The notes beneath the pieces are model-generated. The model saw only the letters and a program-made list of their open reading frames with translations, had not been told where the DNA came from and ran no database searches. From positions 26,838-90,837 of the forward strand of contig JBNKEE010000062.1 of the NCBI GenBank assembly GCA_050288625.1: DNA of 64,000 nt, written 5' to 3'. The DNA comes from JAAGZL01 sp050288625 (GTDB lineage Bacteria; Pseudomonadota; Gammaproteobacteria; Chromatiales; Chromatiaceae). The position numbers and the translations under genes were made by a program. Within the stretch, counting starts at the first letter, position 1; the number at the start of each line of letters is the position of its first letter. Below are positions 7,757 through 15,457 of this stretch, one piece after another.

Positions 7757-9307
7757 ATGAACACACAAGATCGTTTGATCATATTTGATACCACCCTCCG
7801 CGACGGTGAGCAGAGTCCCGGAGCGTCCATGACCAAAGACGAGAAAATCCGTATTGCCAAGGCCCTGGAGAAGATGCGGGTGGATGTCATAGAGGCGGGC
7901 TTCCCCATTGCCAGCCCCGGAGACTTTGAGGCGGTGCAGGCGGTGGCCCAGATCATCAAAGATAGCACCGTATGCGGCTTGGCCCGGGCACTGGATAAGG
8001 ATATAGATCGTGCCGGTGAGGCGCTTAAGGGCGCCAATTCGGGACGCATCCATACCTTTATCGCCACCTCGCCAATCCACATGGAGCATAAGCTGCGTAT
8101 GTCTCCGGATCAGGTGGTGGAACAGGCGGTAAAGTCGGTAAAACGTGCGCGTGGATTTACCGATAACGTGGAGTTTTCCGCCGAGGATGCCGGCCGTTCC
8201 GAGATTGACTTCCTTTGTCGTATCGTCGAGGCGGCAATCAAGGCGGGGGCCAACACAATCAATATCCCGGATACCGTGGGCTACAATGTACCCTGGCAGT
8301 TCGGCAACACCATAAAGGAGATAATGGAGCGGGTACCGAATTCCGATAAGGCTATATTTTCGGTGCATTGTCATAATGACCTCGGATTGGCCACATCCAA
8401 TTCCCTCTCTGCGGTGTTGAACGGCGCCAGACAGGTGGAGTGCACCATCAACGGGTTGGGTGAGCGGGCCGGTAACGCCTCTTTGGAAGAGGTGGTGATG
8501 ACGGTGCGCACCAGGCGCGATGTATTCGAGTGTGACACCAATCTGGACGCCACCCAGATCGTGACCTGTTCCCGCCTGGTCTCCAACATCACAGGATTTC
8601 CGGTACAGCCAAACAAGGCGGTGGTGGGAGCCAACGCCTTCGCCCACGAATCCGGCATCCATCAGGACGGTGTGCTTAAGAGTCGCGAGACCTACGAGAT
8701 CATGCTGGCCGAGGATGTGGGCTGGGCCCAGAATCGCATGGTGATGGGCAAACATTCCGGGCGCAGCGCCTTTCGTGCCCGTCTGGAGGAGTTGGGTATT
8801 GAGTTCGGTTCGGAAGAGGAGTTGAACGACGCCTTCCGCCGTTTTAAGGACTTGGCTGACAAGAAGCATGAGATCTTCGATGAGGATCTCCAGGCGTTGG
8901 TGACGGATGTCTCTATGCGTGCGGAAAACGAGATAGTGAATCTGGTCTCGCTTAAGGTGTGCACCGAGACGGGAGAGACTCCGGTTGCATCCATCGTGTT
9001 GTCTGTGGATGGTGAGGAGGTATCAAGCTCCTCTGAGGGCAGCGGCCCTGTAGACGCTACCTTCCGCGCCATCGAGTCAATCGTGGATACCGGATGTGAG
9101 TTGCTGCTCTACTCGGTAAACGCCATCACCAGTGGCACCGACGCCCAGGGTGAGGTGACCGTACGTCTGGAGCGAGGCGGGCGCATAGTGAACGGGCAGG
9201 GGGCGGATACGGATATCGTCATCGCTTCCGCCAAGGCCTATGTCAACGCCTGCAATCATATTATGCAGGGTGTGAAGAAGGCCCATCCGCAGACCAGCGG
9301 AGTTTAA
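7757..9307 (+). CDS. leuA: 2-isopropylmalate synthase
   Basis: 516 residues from ATG 7757; catalyses acetyl-CoA plus 2-ketoisovalerate to 2-isopropylmalate, the first committed step to leucine. The TIM-barrel N-terminus has the signature FDTTLRDGEQSPG (10-22), the metal-binding HCHND (204-208) and GANAFAHESGIHQDG. The C-terminal 130 residues are the leucine-binding regulatory domain. GGAG at 7747-7750 sits six bases before 7757. The in-frame ATG at 7739 would add six residues and lies upstream of that ribosome site, so it was rejected. It completes the branched-chain cluster. Confidence 0.95.
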   Translation: MNTQDRLIIFDTTLRDGEQSPGASMTKDEKIRIAKALEKMRVDVIEAGFPIASPGDFEAVQAVAQIIKDSTVCGLARALDKDIDRAGEALKGANSGRIHTFIATSPIHMEHKLRMSPDQVVEQAVKSVKRARGFTDNVEFSAEDAGRSEIDFLCRIVEAAIKAGANTINIPDTVGYNVPWQFGNTIKEIMERVPNSDKAIFSVHCHNDLGLATSNSLSAVLNGARQVECTINGLGERAGNASLEEVVMTVRTRRDVFECDTNLDATQIVTCSRLVSNITGFPVQPNKAVVGANAFAHESGIHQDGVLKSRETYEIMLAEDVGWAQNRMVMGKHSGRSAFRARLEELGIEFGSEEELNDAFRRFKDLADKKHEIFDEDLQALVTDVSMRAENEIVNLVSLKVCTETGETPVASIVLSVDGEEVSSSSEGSGPVDATFRAIESIVDTGCELLLYSVNAITSGTDAQGEVTVRLERGGRIVNGQGADTDIVIASAKAYVNACNHIMQGVKKAHPQTSGV

Positions 9308-9318
9308 TAAGAGGATCT

Positions 9319-10050
9319 ATGATGGAGGAAACTCTGCGGCGACAATATCTGGAGGCCATGGGCATCCAGAACTGGGTCGGGCGTGATGCGCCCGATCCGG
9401 TTGTCGCCCAGGTTCAGCCAGATGTGCAAGCAACACTGCCTCAACCGGATCCGGTTGCTGAGGCCAAGTCTTCATCACCTGTGGCGCGGGGCGACATCGC
9501 CACCCTGGATTGGGACAGGCTGCGGGCAAGGGTCAAGGACTGTAGAGCCTGTGAGCTGCATGAGACCCGGACCCAGACCGTATTCGGTGTGGGTGATCAG
9601 AACGCCGATCTGATGATCATCGGCGAGGCGCCGGGGGCGGATGAGGATCGTCAGGGAGAGCCCTTTGTGGGCAAGGCGGGGCAACTACTCAATGCCATGC
9701 TCAAGGCGATCGGATTTTCCCGTGAACAGGTATTCATTGCTAATATCCTGAAGTGCCGTCCGCCGGGCAACCGCGATCCTCACCTGGAGGAGGCGCTAAA
9801 CTGTGAGCCCTTTCTGCAACGACAGATCGATCTGGTCCGGCCCAAGGTAATCCTGGCGGTGGGGCGAATCGCCGCCCAAAATCTATTGAAGACAGACGTA
9901 GCCGTGGGCAAATTGCGTGGCCGCACTGATACTATCGGCGAAGCCAAGATCCCGGTTGTGGTCACCTACCATCCGGCCTATCTGCTGCGTTCACCAGATC
10001 AAAAAGCCAAAGCCTGGCAGGACCTGCAGCGGGCCTATCATCTGTTATGA
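9319..10050 (+). CDS. Uracil-DNA glycosylase, family 4 (4Fe-4S type)
   Basis: 243 residues; removes uracil from DNA in base excision repair. The C-terminal 170 residues form the family 4/5 fold: C75-x2-C78 (DCRACELHETR), the uracil-recognition stretch GEAPGADEDRQGEPFVG, a further Cys in LKCRPPGNRDP and one in LNCEPF, giving the four cluster ligands, then the catalytic-loop region TYHPAYLLR. The first 60 residues are a Pro/Ala/Val-rich linker of the kind often fused to gammaproteobacterial members. Start is ATG 9319 or 9322, both after AGAGGA. It follows leuA by 11 bases. Confidence 0.9.
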   Translation: MMEETLRRQYLEAMGIQNWVGRDAPDPVVAQVQPDVQATLPQPDPVAEAKSSSPVARGDIATLDWDRLRARVKDCRACELHETRTQTVFGVGDQNADLMIIGEAPGADEDRQGEPFVGKAGQLLNAMLKAIGFSREQVFIANILKCRPPGNRDPHLEEALNCEPFLQRQIDLVRPKVILAVGRIAAQNLLKTDVAVGKLRGRTDTIGEAKIPVVVTYHPAYLLRSPDQKAKAWQDLQRAYHLL

Positions 10051-10068
10051 GGTTTCGTGGCAGTTTAG

Positions 10069-10548
10069 ATGGATACACTTCTCAAAGACCCACAGCTTAA
10101 GATCCTTCCTATGCGGCCGGGTGATATAAACGCCGTGATGGAGATAGAGCAGCGGGCCTACGAGTTTCCCTGGTCCGCTGTTAATTTCGAGGATTGCTTG
10201 CGCAGCGGTTACTACTGCTGTGTATATCAACAGAAGGGTATTCATTTAAATGTGCTCCCCATCGGTTATGCCGTGATGTCGTTAGCTGCCGGTGAGGCCC
10301 AGATCCTGAATATATGTATCGACCCGGAGAAGCAGGGACAGGGGCTCGGTCGTAGATTACTGCAGCATCTCATCGCCGAGGCGGGCAGAAGGGAGGCCGA
10401 TACCATTTTTCTGGAGGTGCGTACTTCAAACCTAGCCGCTTTCGCGTTGTATGACTCAGCAGGTTTCAATGAGATAGGCCAGCGCCGTGGCTACTATCCG
10501 GCCCAGGGCGGGCGTGAGGATGCCCTGGTGTTGGCGCTGTCGCTCTAG
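10069..10548 (+). CDS. rimI: Ribosomal protein S18 alanine N-acetyltransferase
   Basis: 159 residues, a GNAT-fold enzyme that acetylates the N-terminal Ala of S18 using acetyl-CoA. Hallmarks are the start LKILPMRPGDINAVMEIEQRAYEFPWS, the acetyl-CoA loop QGQGLGRRLL (Q/R-x2-G-x-G), and the C-terminal LEVRTSNLAAFALYDSAGFNEIGQRRGYYP. It lies 18 bases after the glycosylase gene and is likely co-transcribed. Confidence 0.92.
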   Translation: MDTLLKDPQLKILPMRPGDINAVMEIEQRAYEFPWSAVNFEDCLRSGYYCCVYQQKGIHLNVLPIGYAVMSLAAGEAQILNICIDPEKQGQGLGRRLLQHLIAEAGRREADTIFLEVRTSNLAAFALYDSAGFNEIGQRRGYYPAQGGREDALVLALSL

Positions 10549-10795
10549 TCTTTTCTTGGATAAAACTAAATCGGTTACGAGATGGCAGTAACTAAATCAC
10601 CCTCTTTATAAATCTCAATGAAATATGTGACCAAGTTCCATTATCTACGGTGACAATTGTATCTTCTTGTAAAGCTGTGATATTTTCCCTCAACGCTCGA
10701 AAGCAGTATAGGTTTTAAATTGATATTTTATGTGTTTTCGATCTTGTGAGTATCATATTTATCTGATTTAGTCGTGTCTGAACAAGGAATATAGA

Positions 10796-11440
10796 ATGGA
10801 TGTAAAGAGAATCTTATTGGCGTTAGTTTTTATATCAGTGGCTAATCTTGCCAATGCAGCAACAATTACACTGAATGCGGTTAATTCCGGATGGTACATG
10901 ATCGATGGCACCAATAATGGTACAGCAACCAATTTCTTTTCTGGATACACTAGTGGGAATGGGTACTATAGAAATTGGTTGGGATTTGATTTGAGCTCGG
11001 TAACCGAAAACATTATTTCCGCTACTTTGAGTGTCGCAAGTAACTCTTCAAACGATTCAGGTCAAACCTTTTCTTGGTTTGAAATCATTACCCCATATAG
11101 CAACCTTGGTACTCAAGCAGGCACTGATATTTTTGAGGATTTGGGTACAGGGAATATGCTCGCGCAGGGGATACACACTGCTGGAACCATAAACCTATTT
11201 ACCATGAATGCTCTTGGGTTATCTTCTCTAAACTCAGCATCATCTCTGTGGGCAATTGGTGGTCTTAACGGATCAGCGAACAAGGCATTTGGTTATACCG
11301 CGGGCGTAGGATCCGGTGATCACATCCAACTGGTACTTGAAACTTCTCCAGTCCCTATTCCTGCTGCTGTATGGCTGTTCGGAAGCGGTATTCTGGCTCT
11401 CTTTGGGTTCTCTAGGAGAAAAAATATAGCTGTATGTTAG
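10796..11440 (+). CDS. PEP-CTERM-type exported protein 1
   Basis: 214 residues. Signal peptide about 1-20 (RILLALVFISVANLANA). The mature part is Asn/Ser/Thr-rich beta sequence of unknown role. The C-terminus is a classic PEP-CTERM tail in the gammaproteobacterial form: VPIPAAVWLFGSG, a hydrophobic helix (ILALFGF) and the basic end SRRK. Such tails are recognised by exosortase/EpsH and coupled to exopolysaccharide export. The gene is visibly AT-richer than its neighbours. It is monocistronic between rimI and a strong terminator, and AAGGAA precedes the ATG. Exosortase is not in this window. Confidence 0.85.
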   Translation: MDVKRILLALVFISVANLANAATITLNAVNSGWYMIDGTNNGTATNFFSGYTSGNGYYRNWLGFDLSSVTENIISATLSVASNSSNDSGQTFSWFEIITPYSNLGTQAGTDIFEDLGTGNMLAQGIHTAGTINLFTMNALGLSSLNSASSLWAIGGLNGSANKAFGYTAGVGSGDHIQLVLETSPVPIPAAVWLFGSGILALFGFSRRKNIAVC

Positions 11441-11460
11441 GCTGCGTAACGATCCTGATC

Positions 11461-11516
11461 AGTCCGTTCGGACTGTTAGCCAATAAAAAACCCCGCCCAT
11501 GAGGCGGGGTTTTATT
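11461..11516. terminator. Strong terminator after PEP-CTERM gene 1
   Basis: Perfect stem CCCCGCC (11491-11497) / GGCGGGG (11503-11509) with A's before and TTTTATTTT after, so it can work on both strands. A small hairpin AGTCCG-TT-CGGACT (11461-11474) precedes it. Confidence 0.9.
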
Positions 11517-11548
11517 TTAGGCGGTGGAGAAATGAGGTTTGGTTTAAG

Positions 11549-11570
11549 GGAAGTACATCGGAAGTACATC
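11549..11570. repeat. Tandem 11-base repeat at the prfC promoter
   Basis: GGAAGTACATC occurs twice head to tail (11549-11559 and 11560-11570), ending 16 bases before the TATAAT box of prfC. It may be a chance duplication or a binding site. Confidence 0.6.
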
Positions 11571-11592
11571 CATTTTACAGATTATGTATAAT
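11565..11592 (+). promoter_or_regulatory. Probable prfC promoter
   Basis: A perfect TATAAT at 11587-11592 lies 30 bases before the prfC ATG; the -35 (TACATC, 11565-11570) is poor. The untranslated leader would be only about 23 bases. Confidence 0.5.
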
Positions 11593-11621
11593 ACGCCGCT
11601 TTCTTCTGCCATATTCCGCCC

Positions 11622-13202
11622 ATGTCTGAGCTGCTGAAACAACTGAACCGCCGTCGCACCTTTGCAATCATCTCCCATCCGGATGCCGGTAAGACCACCC
11701 TCACCGAAAAGCTGTTGCTGTTCGGTGGCGCCATCCAGCTGGCAGGTACAGTGAAGGGCCGCAAGGCGGCGCGCCACGCCACTTCGGACTGGATGGAACT
11801 AGAGAAGCAGCGCGGCATCTCCGTAACCTCGTCTGTGATGCAGTTTCCCTACAATGATGCGATCGTAAACCTGCTGGATACCCCAGGCCACGAAGACTTT
11901 TCGGAAGACACCTATCGTACCCTGACCGCGGTGGACTCAGCCTTGATGGTGATCGATGTGGCCAAGGGCGTGGAGTCGCGCACCATTAAGCTGATGGAGG
12001 TGTGCCGTTTGCGTACTACCCCGATCATAACCTTCATCAACAAGCTGGACCGTGAGGGCCGAGATCCTATGGAGCTCCTGGATGAGGTGGAGTCGGTGCT
12101 CAAAATCAAATGTGCTCCTCTGACCTGGCCCATCGGCATGGGTAAGAGATTCAAGGGGGTGTACGACCTGCGCAGCCACACCACCCACCTGTTTACCGCT
12201 ACTCATGGCGGCAAGATTCAGGAGGGAGAACTGATTGAGGGGTTAGATAATCCCAGACTGGATGAGGTGATCGGTGATCAGGCCGCTGAGTTGCGGGAAG
12301 AGATCGAACTGGTACAAGGCGCCAGCCACGAGTGGGACCAGGAGGCCTACAATCGGGGGGAGTTGACCCCGGTGTTCTTCGGTTCCGCTATCAATAACTT
12401 CGGGGTGAAGGAGTTGTTGGACGCCTTTGTAGAGTATGCCCCGGCCCCGATAGCACGCCAGACGCTGCAGCGTGAGGTGGCGGCGTCCGAGCAGAAATTC
12501 TCCGGGTTTGTGTTTAAGATTCAGGCCAACATGGACCCGGCCCACCGCGATCGCATCGCCTTCCTGCGGGTCTGTTCCGGTTCTTACAAAAAGGGCATGA
12601 AGATGCGCCATGTGCGTATAGGTAAGACGGTGCAGGTGAGCAACGCCATAACCTTCCAGGCGGATGAGCGCAAGCATGTGGAGGAGGCCTGGCCGGGAGA
12701 TATTATAGGCCTGCACAACCACGGAACCATCCAGATCGGCGACACCTTCACCGAGGGTGAAGATCTTAAATACGAAGGCATCCCATACTTTGCGCCGGAG
12801 CTGTTTCGTCGTGTGGTGTTGAAAGATCCGCTACGACTGAAGGCGTTACAGAAGGGTGTGGTGCAGCTGTGCGAGGAAGGAGCCACCCAGGTGTTCCGGC
12901 CCATGCGCAACAATGACATCATCCTGGGTGCGGTGGGTGTGTTGCAGTTTGATGTTGCGGCGCACCGACTGAAGGATGAGTACAATGTGGAGGCAATCGT
13001 GGAGAATATAAATGTTGCCACCGCTCGTTGGGTCGAGTGCGATGATCCCAAGATGCTGGAACAGTTCAAGACCAAGGCCCATGATAATCTGGCCCTGGAT
13101 GGGGATGAGCAACTGGTCTACCTGGCACCCACTCGGGTGAATCTGGACCTGACCATGGAGCGCTGGCCTGATGTGCGCTTTTTGGCTACACGCGAGCTAT
13201 AA
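11622..13202 (+). CDS. prfC: Peptide chain release factor 3 (RF3)
   Basis: 526 residues, the E. coli size. RF3 is the translational GTPase that recycles RF1/RF2 after peptide release. G1 is SHPDAGKTT (18-26), G3 is DTPGHEDFSEDTYRTL, G4 is NKLDREGRDP, followed by the RF3-specific EF-Tu-like domain II and C-terminal domain (PVFFGSAINNFGVKELL, FKIQANMDPAHRDRIAFLR). It stands alone after a terminator. Confidence 0.96.
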   Translation: MSELLKQLNRRRTFAIISHPDAGKTTLTEKLLLFGGAIQLAGTVKGRKAARHATSDWMELEKQRGISVTSSVMQFPYNDAIVNLLDTPGHEDFSEDTYRTLTAVDSALMVIDVAKGVESRTIKLMEVCRLRTTPIITFINKLDREGRDPMELLDEVESVLKIKCAPLTWPIGMGKRFKGVYDLRSHTTHLFTATHGGKIQEGELIEGLDNPRLDEVIGDQAAELREEIELVQGASHEWDQEAYNRGELTPVFFGSAINNFGVKELLDAFVEYAPAPIARQTLQREVAASEQKFSGFVFKIQANMDPAHRDRIAFLRVCSGSYKKGMKMRHVRIGKTVQVSNAITFQADERKHVEEAWPGDIIGLHNHGTIQIGDTFTEGEDLKYEGIPYFAPELFRRVVLKDPLRLKALQKGVVQLCEEGATQVFRPMRNNDIILGAVGVLQFDVAAHRLKDEYNVEAIVENINVATARWVECDDPKMLEQFKTKAHDNLALDGDEQLVYLAPTRVNLDLTMERWPDVRFLATREL

Positions 13203-13210
13203 ATCAATAA

Positions 13211-13250
13211 TCCCTTCTCCATCCTAGCCCCTCTCCCCTTGGGTTGAGGG
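13211..13250. repeat. REP-like C/G-rich element after prfC
   Basis: CCCTTCTCC...CCCCTCTCCCCTTGGGTTGAGGG shares blocks with the elements at 5461 and 16905 (for example CTCCCCTTGGG) but forms only an imperfect stem. It lies 8 bases after the prfC stop. Confidence 0.5.
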
Positions 13251-13362
13251 TAAAAATCGTTTAATTCCAGTTAGTTAGGAACTGTTTTCCTGGCTATTTT
13301 CTCAAGAAAACCCCCGTGCGGCCGCCAATCGAGTTACTAGTCCGATTCTTATGGTGGGCGCT

Positions 13363-14436
13363 ATGAAGATTGTCGACTCTAATCTGCAGATGGCCAGCAA
13401 CCATCTATCTACCCAGCGTGACGAACAGCGTGAGTCCCTAACGGTTTGGCGTGATGGCCAGGACGCACGGGCGGTGACCGGGCCGGTGAATCGCGCCTCC
13501 TTTGATGCCATGGCTGAATCCCTGCGGGTGGAGTTTCAGCAGGTGGATATCTCTACAACGGCCAGTTCTTTGCAGCCAGCTAAGGCTGTGGTGGCGGACG
13601 ATGAGCAGCTAGATCCTTTAGATGAGTTGAAACAGTTGCTAATTAAACTCCTGGTGGAGCAGCTCACCGGCAAGAAGATCAAACTGGTTGCTCCATCCGA
13701 GATAGAGGATACCAAGACCGCAGATATTCCCGATCCGAATCAGACCCAATCAGTCGAAGACGGTCGTCAGGGCTGGGGGCTGGTCTACGACTACTACGAG
13801 TCCCACTATGAATCCGAGACCACCAGTTTTTCCACCCAGGGTGTGGTGCATACTGCTGATGGTCGGGAGATCGATATCAGCGTCGAGCTGAATATGAGTC
13901 GTGAGTTCTATTCCGAACAGAGCTTGAGCCTGCGTGCCGGTGATGCCTTGAAAGATCCGCTGGTGATCAATTTCAGCGGTACTGCAGCGGAACTGACCGA
14001 ACGCAGCTTCAGCTTCGACATTGATGCAGACGGCACCTCGGATCAGATTGCCTTCGTTGGTCCGGGCAGCGGCTTCCTGGCATTGGACCGGAACGGCGAC
14101 GGCGAGATCAATGACGGCAGCGAATTGTTCGGTCCGGAGAGCGGCAACGGCTTTGCCGACCTTGCCGAGTATGATCTGGATGGCAACAACTGGATCGACG
14201 AGAATGACAGCATCTATGATCGTCTACGTATCTGGTCCAAAGACGAGTCAGGTAACGATCAACTGGTGGCCCTGGGACAGCGCGGGGTCGGCGCCATCTA
14301 CCTGGGGCATATCGATACGCCGTTTCTATTGAAAAATGCGGTCAACGACACATTGGGTGCGGTGCGCGACTCAGGCGTATTTCTGGAAGAGGATGGTGGT
14401 GTTGGTACCATTCAGCAGTTGGATCTTGTTGTGTAA
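13363..14436 (+). CDS. Conserved hypothetical protein with Asp-rich calcium-site-like loops
   Basis: 357 residues from ATG 13363 (MKIVDSNLQMASNHLSTQ); an in-frame ATG at 13351 is the alternative, and neither has a strong ribosome site. There is no signal peptide. Residues about 1-130 are polar and low in pattern. About 130-215 is a beta-rich region (YESHYESETTSFSTQGVV). About 215-300 carries three EF-hand/dockerin-like Asp loops: DIDADGTSD, DRNGDGEINDGSE (D242 first) and DLDGNNWIDENDS, each DxDxDG-like. I recognise this as a family seen in many gammaproteobacteria, but no function is known to me. Calcium binding is inference. It is followed by a terminator hairpin. Confidence 0.75.
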   Translation: MKIVDSNLQMASNHLSTQRDEQRESLTVWRDGQDARAVTGPVNRASFDAMAESLRVEFQQVDISTTASSLQPAKAVVADDEQLDPLDELKQLLIKLLVEQLTGKKIKLVAPSEIEDTKTADIPDPNQTQSVEDGRQGWGLVYDYYESHYESETTSFSTQGVVHTADGREIDISVELNMSREFYSEQSLSLRAGDALKDPLVINFSGTAAELTERSFSFDIDADGTSDQIAFVGPGSGFLALDRNGDGEINDGSELFGPESGNGFADLAEYDLDGNNWIDENDSIYDRLRIWSKDESGNDQLVALGQRGVGAIYLGHIDTPFLLKNAVNDTLGAVRDSGVFLEEDGGVGTIQQLDLVV

Positions 14437-14450
14437 TAGGTCGCAATCTA

Positions 14451-14480
14451 ATATCAAATTGGATTTGATATTTTATATTT
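14451..14480 (+). terminator. Terminator hairpin after the Asp-loop protein
   Basis: Perfect arms ATATCAAAT (14451-14459) / ATTTGATAT (14463-14471) with TGG loop, followed by TTTATATTT. Confidence 0.7.
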
Positions 14481-14502
14481 CGCCACTACAATGGAACTTG
14501 AA

Positions 14503-14525
14503 TAGCGTAGCTCCTCTCTACGCTA
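14503..14525. other. Inverted repeat upstream of PEP-CTERM gene 2
   Basis: TAGCGTAG (14503-14510) and CTACGCTA (14518-14525) form an 8-base stem with a CTCCTCT loop, 120 bases before the next gene. It may be a second terminator for the upstream gene. Confidence 0.5.
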
Positions 14526-14646
14526 CTGTTATTAAAAATAGGGAACGTTTTTAAGGCATAAATACCCTATAACTGACCTTATTTGAGCCGAATATTTAAT
14601 TCGGTTGGGATAACTTTGTGTTTTATTTAATAAAGGAATGTGAATT

Positions 14647-15240
14647 ATGGTTATAAGAAGAGTTGCATTGTTATTACTTTTAATGAGCGCGTTTGGTCTG
14701 ATAGCACAAGCCCATGCAGCTACCACCATCTATACAGATAGGTCTTCGTGGGAATCTAACTTTTCCACTTTTTCCACAGAGGATTTTTCAGATGCTGTTT
14801 TGAATGCCGGCGTCAGCGTTGTCAGTGACTCAGGTAATGTTGTTGGAGGAGAGTGGTCAGATCTCGTTGTTCCTGGGGGAGCTTCAACTACTTTTTCATT
14901 CTCTCAGGGGATATTTGGTTTCGGTGGTGACTGGGATCTTGCCGGTCCCGGAGGACAGGGTACAGGTATTGCTATTACCTTGACTCTATTAGCTGGTGGT
15001 ACCGAGATTTTAACAACTGAGATACCAAGAGATACCAGTAATACCTTTTGGGGTTTTGTTACTAATATCGCTTTTACCGATGTTTTGTTAACCGCTGGTA
15101 CCCAAGTTTCCGGTGTCGAAACCTTTACTATGGATAATATGGTTTATTCGTCCGCATCTCCTGTTCCTGTTCCTGCTGCTGTATGGCTGTTTGGTTCTGG
15201 AGTGCTTGGACTATTGGGGTTTAGACGTAAGGCTTCTTGA
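14647..15240 (+). CDS. PEP-CTERM-type exported protein 2
   Basis: 197 residues. Signal peptide about 1-24 (VALLLLLMSAFGLIAQAHA). The mature beta-rich body resembles the extracellular bodies common in this class (TTIYTDRSSWESNFSTFSTEDF). The C-terminus is VPVPAAVWLFGSG, hydrophobic VLGLLGF and basic RRKAS, nearly identical in the sorting tail to the protein at 10796. AAAGGAATGTGAATT precedes the ATG. It is flanked on both sides by terminators, so it is its own transcription unit. Confidence 0.87.
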   Translation: MVIRRVALLLLLMSAFGLIAQAHAATTIYTDRSSWESNFSTFSTEDFSDAVLNAGVSVVSDSGNVVGGEWSDLVVPGGASTTFSFSQGIFGFGGDWDLAGPGGQGTGIAITLTLLAGGTEILTTEIPRDTSNTFWGFVTNIAFTDVLLTAGTQVSGVETFTMDNMVYSSASPVPVPAAVWLFGSGVLGLLGFRRKAS

Positions 15241-15265
15241 TTATTAAAATTAGTTAGACCCAGAT

Positions 15266-15306
15266 AAAACCGCTGCCAGTAATGCGTAATACTGGCGGCG
15301 GTTTTC
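15266..15306 (+). terminator. Terminator after PEP-CTERM gene 2
   Basis: AAAACCGC-T-GCCAGTA pairs with TACTGGC-G-GCGGTTTT (one U-G position) around ATGCGTA, with flanking A and T runs. It is strong and potentially bidirectional. Confidence 0.85.
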
Positions 15307-15457
15307 TTGTTTCTGTACTGTAGCTACGAGATAGGGTGTCAACTCTATATATCTTATAAGGGTTGCTCAGATGCTCTTTGTCGCGAAATATTCATAATTT
15401 TCAACCATACTCCTTTTAACAAACAAGAAATGTAAAGGAGTTGGCAACTGCTGCACA

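Noticed and set aside
13313..13340. GCGGCCGC and ACTAGT restriction-site-like words suggesting a cloning scar
   Set aside because: Two such words close together can arise by chance and the surrounding sequence continues naturally.
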